Shown here: positions 50,899 through 59,982 of the stretch, in pieces | Position numbering within the stretch: the stretch's first letter is position 1 | Layout: every line of letters starts with the position of its first letter | NCBI RefSeq assembly: GCF_014164785.1 | Contig: NZ_JACJFN010000004.1 | Span: 434,001 to 498,000 of the forward strand | Reading direction: 5' to 3' | DNA from: Aquipseudomonas guryensis | GTDB lineage: Bacteria; Pseudomonadota; Gammaproteobacteria; Pseudomonadales; Pseudomonadaceae | Length of the DNA: 64,000 nucleotides | Notes under the pieces: generated by a model | What the model was told of the DNA's origin: nothing | Databases searched by the model: none | The model's input: only the letters and a program-made list of their open reading frames with translations | Program-made: the position numbers and the translations under genes

Positions 50899-51546
50899 TC
50901 AGGGTTTTTCGCCTTTGTGCCGGCGCATGGCGAGATCTTCCAGGCAGGCCGGCACTTCGCTCGGGTGATCGATCACCGAGTGCGCGCCAAGGCGATAGAG
51001 CTGCAGGGTCGCCTCGACGCGCAGCTTCTCGCGCTCAGTGCTTGGCAGGGCTTGCCAGTCGCCCAAGGCCAGGCCGCACAGTGAGCCGCAGGTGGCCAGG
51101 CCGATGCACCACAGTCCAGCATTTAACCCAGCTTGCAGCAGGCGCGGTTCGCTGGCGATCAGGACGCAGCCGTGCAGGTTCTCCACCTGCAAACCGGCTA
51201 GGGCCTGCCAGATGCTGTCCGGCGCCGGCCAGGGGCGACCAGCACCACGCTGCCCGGCTTCAATCCAGGCGGGCAGGGCAGCGGCCAGGCGGGCGCTGAC
51301 GGCTGGCGGTAATTCGTCGAGCCAGGCCGCCGGCAGTTGCTGGCGCTGTACCTGGGCGAGCAGTTCGCGGACACCCGGCAGGCATTCCGCATGCTCGGTG
51401 GCGCTGGCCAGCAAGGCGGCGTCATCCAGCGGGCCGGTGGTGTGGGCGAGGGCAACCGGCAAGGTACGGGCGCCGAAATCCACCAGGCAGCCGGAAAGAC
51501 CGAACAGCAGGGCATTGAACGTGGGGGCTGCGTTGGGGCTGGACAT
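50899..51546 (-). CDS. HAD-superfamily protein lacking the catalytic aspartate (phosphonatase-like)
   Basis: 215 residues. The N-terminal segment NALLFGLSGCLVDFGARTLP aligns with the HAD/PhnX start (F-D-x-x-G-T-x-V-D-F-G), but the nucleophile Asp is Gly and the Asp+2 position is Ser. The overall order resembles phosphonoacetaldehyde hydrolase: cap region, VLIASEPRLLQAGLNAGLWC and a late acidic ENLHG region. With these changes hydrolase activity is doubtful, so it may bind rather than cleave a ligand, or be inactive. By recall, P. aeruginosa has a phosphonoacetaldehyde-hydrolase-related gene near queF and mlaA. Confidence 0.75.
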   Translation of the reverse strand: MSSPNAAPTFNALLFGLSGCLVDFGARTLPVALAHTTGPLDDAALLASATEHAECLPGVRELLAQVQRQQLPAAWLDELPPAVSARLAAALPAWIEAGQRGAGRPWPAPDSIWQALAGLQVENLHGCVLIASEPRLLQAGLNAGLWCIGLATCGSLCGLALGDWQALPSTEREKLRVEATLQLYRLGAHSVIDHPSEVPACLEDLAMRRHKGEKP

Positions 51547-51614
51547 GAAGTGGATTCCCGAGATTCACAGGGCAGGCTAATCCACATCGATGACGTTTCA
51601 GTGACGCCGAGGTT

Positions 51615-52022
51615 TCAGGCGCTCATTACGTTACGCAGGCTGTCTGGCACCGACACTGAGGTGTTGCTGGCATGGTCGATCCAGACCAGCTTGCAATAGC
51701 CTTCGCCGTAGCAATTGTGCGGGTCTTCGCGGGTGCTCAGGCGATGCTCGACCACCAGGCTGCTGCGCCCGACCGCGCCGGCATACAGTTCGATCACCAC
51801 GGTAGCGGGGTGCACCACCGACTTGAGGTAGGTGTGCTGGGTCTGCAGGACGACCGGCCCCTGCGGGGCGTGATCGATAGCAATGCCGGCCAGGGCGAAC
51901 CACTCCACCCGTGCTTCCTGCACATATTCGAGATAGACGGTGTTGTTGACGTGGCCGTAGTTGTCCATATCGCCCCAGCGAACCGGGATATGGGCGGTGT
52001 GCAGAAGGCGTTTTTCCGTCAT
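51615..52022 (-). CDS. Acyl-CoA thioesterase (YbgC-like hot-dog fold)
   Basis: 135 residues from ATG 52022 (MTEKRLLHTAHIPVRWGDMD); the frame stays open far upstream into mlaA, where coding is on the other strand, so the shorter start is right. It has the hot-dog signature RWGDMDNYGHVNNTVYLEYV with the catalytic Asp. It hydrolyses acyl-CoA thioesters in the cytosol. Divergent from mlaA with about 108 bases between. Confidence 0.88.
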   Translation of the reverse strand: MTEKRLLHTAHIPVRWGDMDNYGHVNNTVYLEYVQEARVEWFALAGIAIDHAPQGPVVLQTQHTYLKSVVHPATVVIELYAGAVGRSSLVVEHRLSTREDPHNCYGEGYCKLVWIDHASNTSVSVPDSLRNVMSA

Positions 52023-52130
52023 GCGTTCGTCCGCTATGCTGCTGCCTAAAGAGGCCGGGCTGTTTATACTGCGCGACCTGATGGGCTGGCCGCGGGCCGC
52101 CACACTACTGATGCCATGGAGAGACTGCAA

Positions 52131-52832
52131 ATGCGTATGGCTGCTGCAAGCTGGATCGAACGTCTGGGCCGTTTGTGTGCCTGTGTCACCCTGGTGCTGG
52201 TTCCGGCACTGGCGCAGGCTTCTGAAGACGATCCATGGGAGTCCTTCAATCGTCCGGTATTCCGCTTCAATGACACTATCGATACCTACGCGCTGAAGCC
52301 ATTGGCGCAGGGGTACCAGACCGTAACTCCGCAATTCCTCGAGGATGGTGTGCACAACGTCTTCGGCAACATCGGCGATGTCGGCAACCTGGCCAACAAC
52401 CTGCTGCAGGGCAAGGTGCATGATGCAGGCGTGGATACTGGCCGCCTGATCTTCAACACCACCTTCGGCGTGCTGGGTTTCTTCGACGTGGCGACCAAGA
52501 TGGGCCTGCAGCGCAGCGACGAAGACTTCGGTCAGACCCTGGGTGCCTGGGGCCTGAACAGTGGCCCGTACCTGGTGCTGCCGTTCATGGGGCCGAGCAG
52601 CGTGCGCGATGCCGGGGCGAAGATTCCGGACAGCTACCTGGGCATGTACCCCTACATCGACCATGTGCCGACCCGCAACGTCACCCGTGGCGTGAATGTC
52701 ATCGATACCCGCGCCAGCCTGCTCGATGCCGAGAAGATGGTCAGTGGCGACAAGTACATCTTTATCCGTAACGCCTACCTGCAGAACCGCGAATTCCGCG
52801 TGCAGGACGGTGAGGTGGTCGACGATTTCTGA
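52131..52832 (+). CDS. mlaA: Phospholipid-binding protein MlaA (VacJ)
   Basis: 233 residues from ATG 52131 with GGAGAG seven bases upstream. MlaA family motifs: DDPWESFNRPVFRFNDTID (about 36-54), LANNLLQGK, GRLIFNTTFGVLGFFD, GPYLVLPFMGPSSVRDA. The signal sequence holds LCACVT rather than a clear lipobox and ends PALAQASED, so the mature protein may be cut by either signal peptidase. MlaA is the outer-membrane part of the Mla lipid-asymmetry system. Followed by a strong bidirectional terminator. Confidence 0.93.
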   Translation: MRMAAASWIERLGRLCACVTLVLVPALAQASEDDPWESFNRPVFRFNDTIDTYALKPLAQGYQTVTPQFLEDGVHNVFGNIGDVGNLANNLLQGKVHDAGVDTGRLIFNTTFGVLGFFDVATKMGLQRSDEDFGQTLGAWGLNSGPYLVLPFMGPSSVRDAGAKIPDSYLGMYPYIDHVPTRNVTRGVNVIDTRASLLDAEKMVSGDKYIFIRNAYLQNREFRVQDGEVVDDF

Positions 52833-52844
52833 TCGATCGCCAAG

Positions 52845-52882
52845 ACATGAAAAAAGGCGGCCGAGGCCGCCTTTTTTCATGT
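52845..52882. terminator. Bidirectional terminator between mlaA and the PilZ gene
   Basis: Perfect 18-bp arms (52845-52862 and 52865-52882) with core AAAAAAGGCGGCC / GGCCGCCTTTTTT and a two-base loop. Confidence 0.95.
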
Positions 52883-52893
52883 CCGGATGTAAC

Positions 52894-53193
52894 TCAGGTC
52901 ATCGACAGGATGGCCAGCCCGATGGATTGGCGCCCATCGCCCAGATCGATGATGCGCATCACCTCACCTTCGGCATTGAGCCCCTGCAGCTCGTTGTGAT
53001 CGGAGGCGATATGCACCTTGACCTTCTGGCCCATGGTTACGTTGCATTCTGCTTCCAGTTGCATACCGGTGCTCGACAGGTCGAGGCACAGGGCGGGTAT
53101 GGCGTGGTCATCAATATGCAGGGTGACTGGGGCTTCCAGTCGCATGCGGATGAAGTCACGTTTCTCGCTGTAGGCACGATCGCTTTGGCTCAT
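52894..53193 (-). CDS. PilZ-domain protein (probable c-di-GMP receptor)
   Basis: 99 residues, a stand-alone PilZ domain. The RxxxR element appears as KRDFIRMRLEAP (about 11-22) and the D/N-x-S-x-x-G element as DLSSTGMQLE (about 38-47), so the c-di-GMP-binding residues are in place. It probably acts by binding a partner protein. Divergent from rssB, which is about 208 bases away. Confidence 0.9.
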   Translation of the reverse strand: MSQSDRAYSEKRDFIRMRLEAPVTLHIDDHAIPALCLDLSSTGMQLEAECNVTMGQKVKVHIASDHNELQGLNAEGEVMRIIDLGDGRQSIGLAILSMT

Positions 53194-53401
53194 GGACCCT
53201 GTCCTCTTGTTTTATGGGTTCTCCCGCAGGTCGTTATAACCCCCACGGATTTGAGGTGTAAAGTCGCCGGGCGACAATCGGCAGCGGCTTGAATCGACCG
53301 CAGGATGGGAGTACCGTCTGCGCCGTGAAATGATCGTGTGCGGAAGCCTCCGAACACGCCATCGTCAACTCCCTCTCCGGCGTCGTTTGCCTGGATACTG
53401 C

Positions 53402-54586
53402 ATGCACAATCCCAGCGCCAAGCTGCTGATTATTGATGATGACGAGGTGGTCCGTGCCAGCCTCGCCGCCTACCTCGAGGACAGCGGGTTCACTGTCCTG
53501 CAGGCTGCCAATGGCTTGCAGGGGTTGGAAGTCTTCGAGCTGCAGCGCCCCGATCTGGTCATCTGCGATCTGCGCATGCCGCAGGTCGATGGCCTCGAGC
53601 TGATCCGCCGGATCAATGTGCTCAATACCGAAGTGCCGGTGATCGTGGTCTCCGGTGCTGGGGTGATGAGCGATGCCGTCGAAGCGTTGCGCCTGGGCGC
53701 TGCCGACTACCTGATCAAACCCCTGGAAGACCTCGCCGTACTCGAGCACTCAGTGCGCCGCGCACTCGACCGTACCCATCTGCGCTTGGAAAACCAGCGC
53801 TACCGCGAGAAGCTGGAAACCGCCAACCGCGAGCTGCAAGCCAGCCTGCATTTGCTGCAGGAAGACCAGAACGCCGGGCGCCAGGTGCAGATGAACATGC
53901 TGCCGCTGACGCCCTGGAAGGTTGATGGGCTGGAGTTCGCCCACCAGATCATTCCGTCGTTGTACCTGTCGGGTGACTTCGTCGACTACTTCCGGGTCGA
54001 TGAGCGGCGCATCGCCTTCTATCTGGCCGACGTGTCGGGTCATGGCGCTTCTTCGGCTTTCGTTACCGTGCTGCTGAAGTTCATGACCACTCGTCTGTTG
54101 TACGAGTCGCGTCGCGGTGGTCTGTTACCCGAATTCAAGCCTTCCGATGTACTCGGCCATATCAACCGTGGCCTGATCAACTGCAAGCTGGGCAAGCATG
54201 TGACCATGCTCGGCGGGGTGATCGATGAGCAGAGCGGCAAGCTGACCTACAGCATTGGCGGGCACCTGCCGCTGCCAGTGTTGTTCAGCGAAGGCCAGGC
54301 ACACTACCTGGAGGGCCGCGGCCTGCCGGTCGGTCTGTTCAATGAGGCGGTCTACACCGACCTGCAAATGGACCTGCCGCAGTCATTCAGCCTGACCCTG
54401 CTGTCGGACGGCATTCTGGACCTTTTGCCCGGCGATACACTCAAAGAGAAAGAAGCCATATTGCCACAGCTGATAAGCTCAGCCGGCGGTACGCTCGATG
54501 GCCTGCGTCAGGTCCTTGGGCTGGCCAATCTGGGCGAGATGCCCGATGATATCGCCTTGCTGGTGTTGAGCAGGAACCTTGCATGA
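53402..54586 (+). CDS. rssB: RssB-type response regulator with PP2C/SpoIIE phosphatase domain
   Basis: 394 residues. The receiver domain has acidic pocket IIDDDE, phospho-Asp in LVICDLRMPQVDG and Lys in YLIKPLED. A coiled-coil linker (about 125-165) leads to a PP2C-like serine phosphatase (SGDFVDYF, DVSGHGASSAFV, SDGILDL). In Pseudomonas, RssB controls RpoS through the downstream STAS protein RssC (anti-sigma-antagonist), with the phosphatase acting on the STAS domain. The next gene overlaps by 4 bases (ATGA), supporting this pairing. Confidence 0.92.
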   Translation: MHNPSAKLLIIDDDEVVRASLAAYLEDSGFTVLQAANGLQGLEVFELQRPDLVICDLRMPQVDGLELIRRINVLNTEVPVIVVSGAGVMSDAVEALRLGAADYLIKPLEDLAVLEHSVRRALDRTHLRLENQRYREKLETANRELQASLHLLQEDQNAGRQVQMNMLPLTPWKVDGLEFAHQIIPSLYLSGDFVDYFRVDERRIAFYLADVSGHGASSAFVTVLLKFMTTRLLYESRRGGLLPEFKPSDVLGHINRGLINCKLGKHVTMLGGVIDEQSGKLTYSIGGHLPLPVLFSEGQAHYLEGRGLPVGLFNEAVYTDLQMDLPQSFSLTLLSDGILDLLPGDTLKEKEAILPQLISSAGGTLDGLRQVLGLANLGEMPDDIALLVLSRNLA

Positions 54587-55077
54587 ATCCTGGGAATAGC
54601 CCCGGTAGAATCCAGTTTGCCGAGCAGGACGGTACCTTCGTCCTGAAGTTCATCGGCGAAGTGCGTCTGACCTTGTGTTCGGCGCTGGATTCCACAATCG
54701 AAAAAATCTTCACGGCGCTGAATTTTTCGGCGATCGTCATCGATCTGACGGAAACCCGCAGTATCGATAGCACCACCCTGGGCCTGCTGGCCAAGCTCTC
54801 GATCCTGTCGCGGCAAAAGATCGGTCTGTTGCCGACCGTGGTGACCACCCACGCGGACATCACCCGGCTGCTGCAGTCGATGGGCTTCGATCAGGTGTTC
54901 AATATCGTCAACCAGCCTATCCCTTGCCCGGAGTGCCTGGATGACCTGCCGTCGCAGGATCATTCGGAAGCGGTGGTCAAGGCCAAGGTGCTGGAAGCGC
55001 ACCGCATCCTCATGGGCCTCAACGATTCCAATCGCGAGGCGTTCCATGACTTGGTGAGCGCGCTGGAGCGCAGCTAG
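54583..55077 (+). CDS. rssC: STAS-domain anti-sigma factor antagonist RssC
   Basis: 164 residues. Residues about 15-105 form a STAS domain, with the phospho-acceptor segment DLTETRSIDSTTLGLLAKLS holding Ser/Thr where SpoIIAA has its phosphorylated Ser. The C-terminal third (CPECLDDLPSQDHSEAVVK) is an extension seen in Pseudomonas RssC. Translation is coupled to rssB, its probable phosphatase. Confidence 0.9.
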   Translation: MNPGNSPGRIQFAEQDGTFVLKFIGEVRLTLCSALDSTIEKIFTALNFSAIVIDLTETRSIDSTTLGLLAKLSILSRQKIGLLPTVVTTHADITRLLQSMGFDQVFNIVNQPIPCPECLDDLPSQDHSEAVVKAKVLEAHRILMGLNDSNREAFHDLVSALERS

Positions 55078-55148
55078 CAGGCAGTTGAGGAACTACCTGC
55101 GTTGCCATCGCTGCGTTAAAAACAGCCTGCTAGTCCGGCCTGGAATAG

Positions 55149-55182
55149 AAAAGGGCGATACCCGCAAAGGTATCGCCCTTTT
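55149..55182. terminator. Terminator between rssC and tal
   Basis: AAAAGGGCGATACC / GGTATCGCCCTTTT arms with a 6-base loop, T-runs on both sides, between convergent genes. The preceding bases (about 55080-55140) contain a GCGTTAAAAA segment like the interior of the 22979-23177 element. Confidence 0.92.
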
Positions 55183-55196
55183 TCTTTGCTCAGGTG

Positions 55197-56120
55197 TCAG
55201 GCGCGCGCGGCGAGCAGTGCCTCGAGCTTTTCCTGGTCGCGGGCGAACAGGCGAATGCCCTCGGCCAGCTTCTCGGTGGCCATGGCGTCTTCGTTGAGTG
55301 CCCAGCGGAAGCTGCTCTCGTCCAGGCTCTGGCGCGCCTCACCGCTGCCGGCATTGAGCAGGCGCGGTAGCTCGCCCTGGTCATCGCTCAGTTGCTGCAG
55401 CAGATCCGGGCTGATGGTCAGGCGGTCGCAACCGGCCAGTTGCTCGATCTGGCCGAGGTTGCGGAAGCTCGCACCCATGACCACGGTCTGGTAGCCGTTG
55501 GCCTTGTAGTACTGATAGATGCGCGCCACAGACTGCACGCCCGGATCTTCGGCACCGACGAAATCGCGGCCCTCGGCCTTCTTGTACCAGTCGTAGATGC
55601 GCCCGACAAAGGGCGAGATGAGGAATACGCCGGCATCGGCGCAGGCCACTGCCTGGGCGAAGGAGAACAGCAGGGTCAGGTTGCACTGGATGCCGGCTTT
55701 TTCCAGCTGCTCGGCGGCACGAATGCCTTCCCAGGTGGAGGCAATCTTGATCAGCACGCGCTCGCGACCGATCCCGGCCTGGTCATAGAGGCCGATGATG
55801 CGCTCGGCGCGGCGCAGGGTGGCCTGGGTGTCGAAGGACAGGCGCGCGTCCACCTCGGTGGAGATGCGCCCCGGAATCACCTTGAGGATCTCCTGGCCGA
55901 CAGCCACGCCGAAACGGTCACAGGCCAGGCCCAGGTCGCCCTGGCAGCCGCTGACGGCCTCATCCAGCAGATGGGCGTAACGCGGCAGCGCGGCGGCCTT
56001 GAGCAGCAGGGAAGGGTTGGTGGTGGCGTCCACCGGCTTGAGCCGGCTGATCGCGTCGAGGTCGCCGGTGTCGGCGACCACGGTGGTGTACTGCTTGAGT
56101 TGGTCCAGCTTGGAAGTCAT
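55197..56120 (-). CDS. tal: Transaldolase
   Basis: 307 residues from ATG 56120, typical of transaldolase B. Signature motif PVDATTNPSLLL (29-40) and the Schiff-base lysine K125 in VLIKIASTWEG are present, along with NLTLLFSFAQAVACADAG. It interconverts sedoheptulose-7-phosphate/GAP and erythrose-4-P/fructose-6-P in the non-oxidative pentose phosphate pathway. It lies 88 bases downstream of dusA on the same strand. Confidence 0.97.
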   Translation of the reverse strand: MTSKLDQLKQYTTVVADTGDLDAISRLKPVDATTNPSLLLKAAALPRYAHLLDEAVSGCQGDLGLACDRFGVAVGQEILKVIPGRISTEVDARLSFDTQATLRRAERIIGLYDQAGIGRERVLIKIASTWEGIRAAEQLEKAGIQCNLTLLFSFAQAVACADAGVFLISPFVGRIYDWYKKAEGRDFVGAEDPGVQSVARIYQYYKANGYQTVVMGASFRNLGQIEQLAGCDRLTISPDLLQQLSDDQGELPRLLNAGSGEARQSLDESSFRWALNEDAMATEKLAEGIRLFARDQEKLEALLAARA

Positions 56121-56207
56121 GACGAAACCCTGTCGTTGCAAGTGGCATGACCTTACCCGAGCGCAGAGGCCCGCTCAACGGTCTGGCGTGCGCATTTCCA
56201 ACAGGTT

Positions 56208-57203
56208 TCAGCGACCGACGAGCAACTCGCCAGCCTGATCGAGCAGGGCCAGTGGGTCCTTGACCTTGTGTACGTCCACCGAGAGCAGCTGGCGGAAGCG
56301 TCGCGCGCCGGGGAAGCCCTGGGCCAGGCCGAGCACATGGCGGGTGATATGGTGCATCACGCCACCTTCGGCGATGTGCTGCTCGATGTATGGACGCATG
56401 CGCGCCAGTGCCTCGGCACGGCTGATGACCGGTTGCTCCAGGCCGAACAGCAACTGGTCGACCTGGGCCAGCAGGTAGGGGTTGTGGTAGGCCTCGCGGC
56501 CCAACATCACCCCGTCGAAGGTCTGCAGGTGCTGCTGGCATTCCTCCAGGGTCTTGATCCCGCCGTTGAGGATGATCTCCAGCGCCGGGAAGTCCTGCTT
56601 GAGCTGCGCGGCGACTTCATAGCGCAGCGGCGGCACTTCGCGGTTTTCCTTGGGCGACAGGCCTTCGAGAATGGCGATGCGCGCGTGCACGGTGAAACTG
56701 GTGCAGCCGGCATCGCGCACCGTGCCGACGAAGTCGCACAGCTCGGCATAGCTGTCGCGGCCGTTGATGCCGATGCGATGCTTGACCGTGACCGGGATCG
56801 ACACGGCGTCCTGCATGGCCTTGACGCAGTCGGCCACCAGCTGCGGATGGCCCATCAGGCAGGCGCCGATCATGTTGTTCTGCACCCGGTCACTGGGGCA
56901 GCCGACGTTCAGATTGACCTCGTCGTAGCCATGCGCCTCGGCCAGCTTGGCGCAGGTCGCCAGCTCCGCCGGATTGCTGCCGCCGAGCTGCAGGGCCAAC
57001 GGGTGCTCGCACTCGTTGTAACGCAGAAAACGCTCGGCCTCGCCATGCAGCAGGGCGCCGGTGGTGACCATCTCGGTGTACAGCAGGGCCTGGCTGGACA
57101 GCTGGCGCAGGAAAAAGCGGCAGTGACGGTCAGTCCAGTCCATCATCGGCGCGACGCTAAATCGTCTTGATATAGCCTTTTGACTTGTTTGAGTATTTTT
57201 CAA
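56208..57203 (-). CDS. dusA: tRNA-dihydrouridine(20/20a) synthase DusA
   Basis: 331 residues from TTG 57203; the next start-like codon is within the conserved core (VAPMMDWTDRH), so TTG is preferred. FMN-binding TIM barrel with VAPMMDWTD (17-25), catalytic Cys 102 in NVGCPSDRV and KHRIGIN. It reduces uridine in the D-loop of tRNA. The upstream gap 57204-57443 holds no recognisable feature. Confidence 0.93.
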   Translation of the reverse strand: MKNTQTSQKAISRRFSVAPMMDWTDRHCRFFLRQLSSQALLYTEMVTTGALLHGEAERFLRYNECEHPLALQLGGSNPAELATCAKLAEAHGYDEVNLNVGCPSDRVQNNMIGACLMGHPQLVADCVKAMQDAVSIPVTVKHRIGINGRDSYAELCDFVGTVRDAGCTSFTVHARIAILEGLSPKENREVPPLRYEVAAQLKQDFPALEIILNGGIKTLEECQQHLQTFDGVMLGREAYHNPYLLAQVDQLLFGLEQPVISRAEALARMRPYIEQHIAEGGVMHHITRHVLGLAQGFPGARRFRQLLSVDVHKVKDPLALLDQAGELLVGR

Positions 57204-57443
57204 TTTAGCGACCGGTATTCAGCTGTGTTGCTGCACATGAGTTGCACGCAACGTGTAAGGCGGGTAGATGCGCTCGGCATTATACAGATGCGCCAAAGCG
57301 CACAGCGGGTTCACGCATGGGCAGATTTGAAAGATAGAGGGGGGCGCAGTCCGCTCTTCTGCGGCTGCAGCCTTTCTGACGGTGGAGCATCCGCGAAGGG
57401 CAAAGGCTTGAGAGGTGTTTTGCCAGTGGTCTGCTTGCTGTGC

Positions 57444-57884
57444 TTATGCGCTGAGTCCGCTGGCCGAACCTTGGATGGTGAAAGCGATTTTCTGGCCGTA
57501 GGAAATTTCCAGCGTATTGCCATCCGGGTCGGCTATGTAGGCCCAGTAGCCTACGGGGTAGCCGCCATCCTGTGGCGGGGAGCGCAGAATACCCAAGCGC
57601 TGGGCCTGCTCTGCCAGTTGCTGCACCGCTTCACGAGAGCTGCATGCGACCCCGAGATGGCCGTGAGGGCCGAGTGGCGTGTCGCGTAGTGTGTCCGACT
57701 CGATCAGCACCAGTGCGAATGGACGGGACAAGTCAGACATCCAGGCAACCGCCTGAATATCTCCAGTAGCCTCTCGGCGATGGATGACGGTCATGTTGGC
57801 AAACTGTTGGTAGAAACGAATGCTGGCCTCCAGGTTGCGAATGAAGAACGCTACATGTGTGAGCCCACTATCGATGCTGTGCAT
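57444..57884 (-). CDS. VOC family protein (glyoxalase-like)
   Basis: 146 residues with the beta-alpha-beta-beta-beta repeat of the vicinal-oxygen-chelate family. LTHVAFFIRNLEASIRFYQQ carries the first metal His, GHLGVACSSREA the second region, and ADPDGNTLEISYG the third ligand, Glu. Possible lactoylglutathione lyase, fosfomycin-thiol transferase or dioxygenase relative; the exact reaction is unknown. Same strand as the EamA and cyclase genes, 63 bases from the EamA stop. Confidence 0.85.
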   Translation of the reverse strand: MHSIDSGLTHVAFFIRNLEASIRFYQQFANMTVIHRREATGDIQAVAWMSDLSRPFALVLIESDTLRDTPLGPHGHLGVACSSREAVQQLAEQAQRLGILRSPPQDGGYPVGYWAYIADPDGNTLEISYGQKIAFTIQGSASGLSA

Positions 57885-57947
57885 AGGAGTGTCCTTGCTT
57901 GAATGGCCTGGTTGGAGTCAGTGCGTGGCTGCTTGGGCGGCTGCTAT

Positions 57948-58838
57948 TCAGCGCTCCGGCAGAGGCGCCTTGCCACCGCCGAGAGGTATGTTGGCGTTCT
58001 GGCTGACCCAGATACTCAGCAGCACGATGAAAATTCCGACTATTTGCAGGGCTGTGAGTGTCTGCCGCAGTACCAGCCAGCCAAGCAACACCGCCACCAG
58101 CGGGCTCAGCAGGCCCAGTGAGGCCACGGCCGCCGGAGCCAGTCGTGCGATCCCGCGGAACCAGCAGAAGTAGGTCAGGGCGGCACCTATCAGTGACAGG
58201 TAGGCAATTGCGCCCAGGTTGTGCAGTTGCAGAGTCGGCAGCGGTGGCTCAAAGCAGAGGGCTATCGGCAGCAAGAGCAGGCCGCCCGCGCTGAGCTGCC
58301 AGGCGGTGAAGGTCAGATTGGATACTGGTGGGCGCCAGCGGCGCGACAGCACGGTACCGGCCGCCATGGCGGCAGCGCCGATCAGGGCTGCAAGGATGCC
58401 GAACCCATCCAGTTCGGCCTCCGGTGCCAGCACCAGCAAGCCGACGCCGCAGACGCCGAATACGCCGGAGACAATGGCCAGCGGCAGCAAGGCCTGGCCT
58501 AACCAGAGCCGCGCCAAGGCGATAACCAGTAGCGGCTGGATCGCCCCAACCGTGGCTGCCACACCACCGGGTAAGCGGTAGGCCGCGACGAACAGCAGGC
58601 TCCAGAACACCGAGAAGTTCAGCGCGCCGAGAACGGCCGTGCGGTAAATCCACATGCCACGCGGTAGGTGTCGGACGATCAGCAGCAACAGCAGGCCTGC
58701 CGGCAAAGCGCGCAACAGGGCCATGGTCAGCGGGTAGTCGGCCGGCAGAAATTCGCTGGTGACCAGGTAGGTGCTGCCCCAGATGATGGGCGCCAAGGCC
58801 GTGATGGCGATGTCCAACGGCAGTCGGTTCGAGTTCAT
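57948..58838 (-). CDS. EamA/DMT family inner-membrane transporter
   Basis: 296 residues from ATG 58838 with AAGGAG ten bases upstream. About ten membrane spans in two EamA repeats (the first begins APIIWGSTYLVTSEFLP, the second LIGAAAMAAGTVLSRR). Metabolite or amino-acid exporter type; substrate unknown. It lies 61 bases from the cyclase-family gene and likely in the same unit, under possible control of the divergent LysR regulator. Confidence 0.9.
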   Translation of the reverse strand: MNSNRLPLDIAITALAPIIWGSTYLVTSEFLPADYPLTMALLRALPAGLLLLLIVRHLPRGMWIYRTAVLGALNFSVFWSLLFVAAYRLPGGVAATVGAIQPLLVIALARLWLGQALLPLAIVSGVFGVCGVGLLVLAPEAELDGFGILAALIGAAAMAAGTVLSRRWRPPVSNLTFTAWQLSAGGLLLLPIALCFEPPLPTLQLHNLGAIAYLSLIGAALTYFCWFRGIARLAPAAVASLGLLSPLVAVLLGWLVLRQTLTALQIVGIFIVLLSIWVSQNANIPLGGGKAPLPER

Positions 58839-58899
58839 GGCAGACTCCTTGGCGCCAGGCATATTGGATGGTCGACGCAGCACAGCAGCCTCTGGCGGC

Positions 58900-59868
58900 T
58901 CAGTCGATTGGCAGGGCCACCGGACGCATCGGTGCGCCGTCAGCTCCGCGCAACTTCAGCGGTGCGCCGAACCAGGCGAACTGGTAGACCTTGTCGGCGG
59001 CCAGCTCCTCCAGGTAGACGTTCTGCATGATCGGCACGCCCTTGATCGACAGCATTGAGCTGTGCACCGGAATCCAGTTGTCTTTTTCCTTGGACGGCCA
59101 GACATCGGTGCTGATGTTGTCGACACCAATCACCACAGCGCCCTGTTCTGCCAGGAAGTCTGCCGACTCGCGGGTCAACCCCGGGGTGTTGTGCATGTAG
59201 CGCTCCGGCTCTTTGAACCACTGCATGCGCCCGGTGCGTACCACCACGACATCGCCGGATTCAAAACGTATGCCCTGCGCTTTTGCCGTCTGGCGCAAGT
59301 CCTCGACGCTGATGCCGTAGGACTCGGGGAGTACCTCGACGCCTTTGTAGCGCGCCACGTCGAGCAATACACCGCGAGCGATGATCGGTGGATAATTCTC
59401 TACACCGGCCTTGTGCCAGCCGCGATCACCCAGATGCTCCTCGGTGGCAAAGCCGTTGTAGATTTTGCCCTTGAGCCCAAAGTGCGACAGCGCGTCGATA
59501 TGCGTGCCGGTGTGGGCATACATCGAGATAGCTGATCCGGAGTAGCTGATCAGGCTGTTCTTCTCCTTGCCCAGGCCATTGGGGTCGTCAACGATGGTGC
59601 CTTGCGGGGTGTGCACGTTCCAGATCTGGTAGCGCGGTTGTCCCAGGAAGTAGTAGCTGGGCATGCCCACGTAATACTCGACACTGAGGTCGTAGGTTTT
59701 GCCGCTTTTCACGCGCTTTACAACATTCAGAATCGACTCTGGGGTGATACGGTTCAGGGCGCCAATTTCGTCGGCGCTGCCCCAGGGGCTCTGGCCAACA
59801 GTGGTGGTGTCGGCCTGGGCCAGTTGCGTGCCGAGGCAGAGCGCGACGACAAGTGGTAGGTATTTCAT
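58900..59868 (-). CDS. Exported cyclase-family hydrolase (kynurenine formamidase-like fold)
   Basis: 322 residues from ATG 59868; the frame continues upstream, opposite the LysR gene, but the signal peptide (MKYLPLVVALCLGTQLAQAD) fixes the start. The HTGTHIDALSHFG motif (about 116-128) is the metal-binding motif of the cyclase/KynB family (HxGTHxDxPxH). Secreted to the periplasm. Likely amidase or lactone hydrolase; substrate unknown. Divergent from a LysR regulator that probably controls it and the EamA transporter. Confidence 0.85.
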   Translation of the reverse strand: MKYLPLVVALCLGTQLAQADTTTVGQSPWGSADEIGALNRITPESILNVVKRVKSGKTYDLSVEYYVGMPSYYFLGQPRYQIWNVHTPQGTIVDDPNGLGKEKNSLISYSGSAISMYAHTGTHIDALSHFGLKGKIYNGFATEEHLGDRGWHKAGVENYPPIIARGVLLDVARYKGVEVLPESYGISVEDLRQTAKAQGIRFESGDVVVVRTGRMQWFKEPERYMHNTPGLTRESADFLAEQGAVVIGVDNISTDVWPSKEKDNWIPVHSSMLSIKGVPIMQNVYLEELAADKVYQFAWFGAPLKLRGADGAPMRPVALPID

Positions 59869-59982
59869 GGGGCGTTCTCCGCGATAGGTAGCGGTGGCTA
59901 CTCTAGGGTTGCGCAGAGGACGGAAAAACAGAGGGATCGCGAAAGTACTTTTCGTGCTTCGCAAAAGGCCAGGTGGGTGGGG

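Noticed and set aside
51615..52880. Long form of the thioesterase gene reaching through mlaA
   Set aside because: The extension is antisense to mlaA, and the internal ATG at 52022 gives the standard hot-dog protein.
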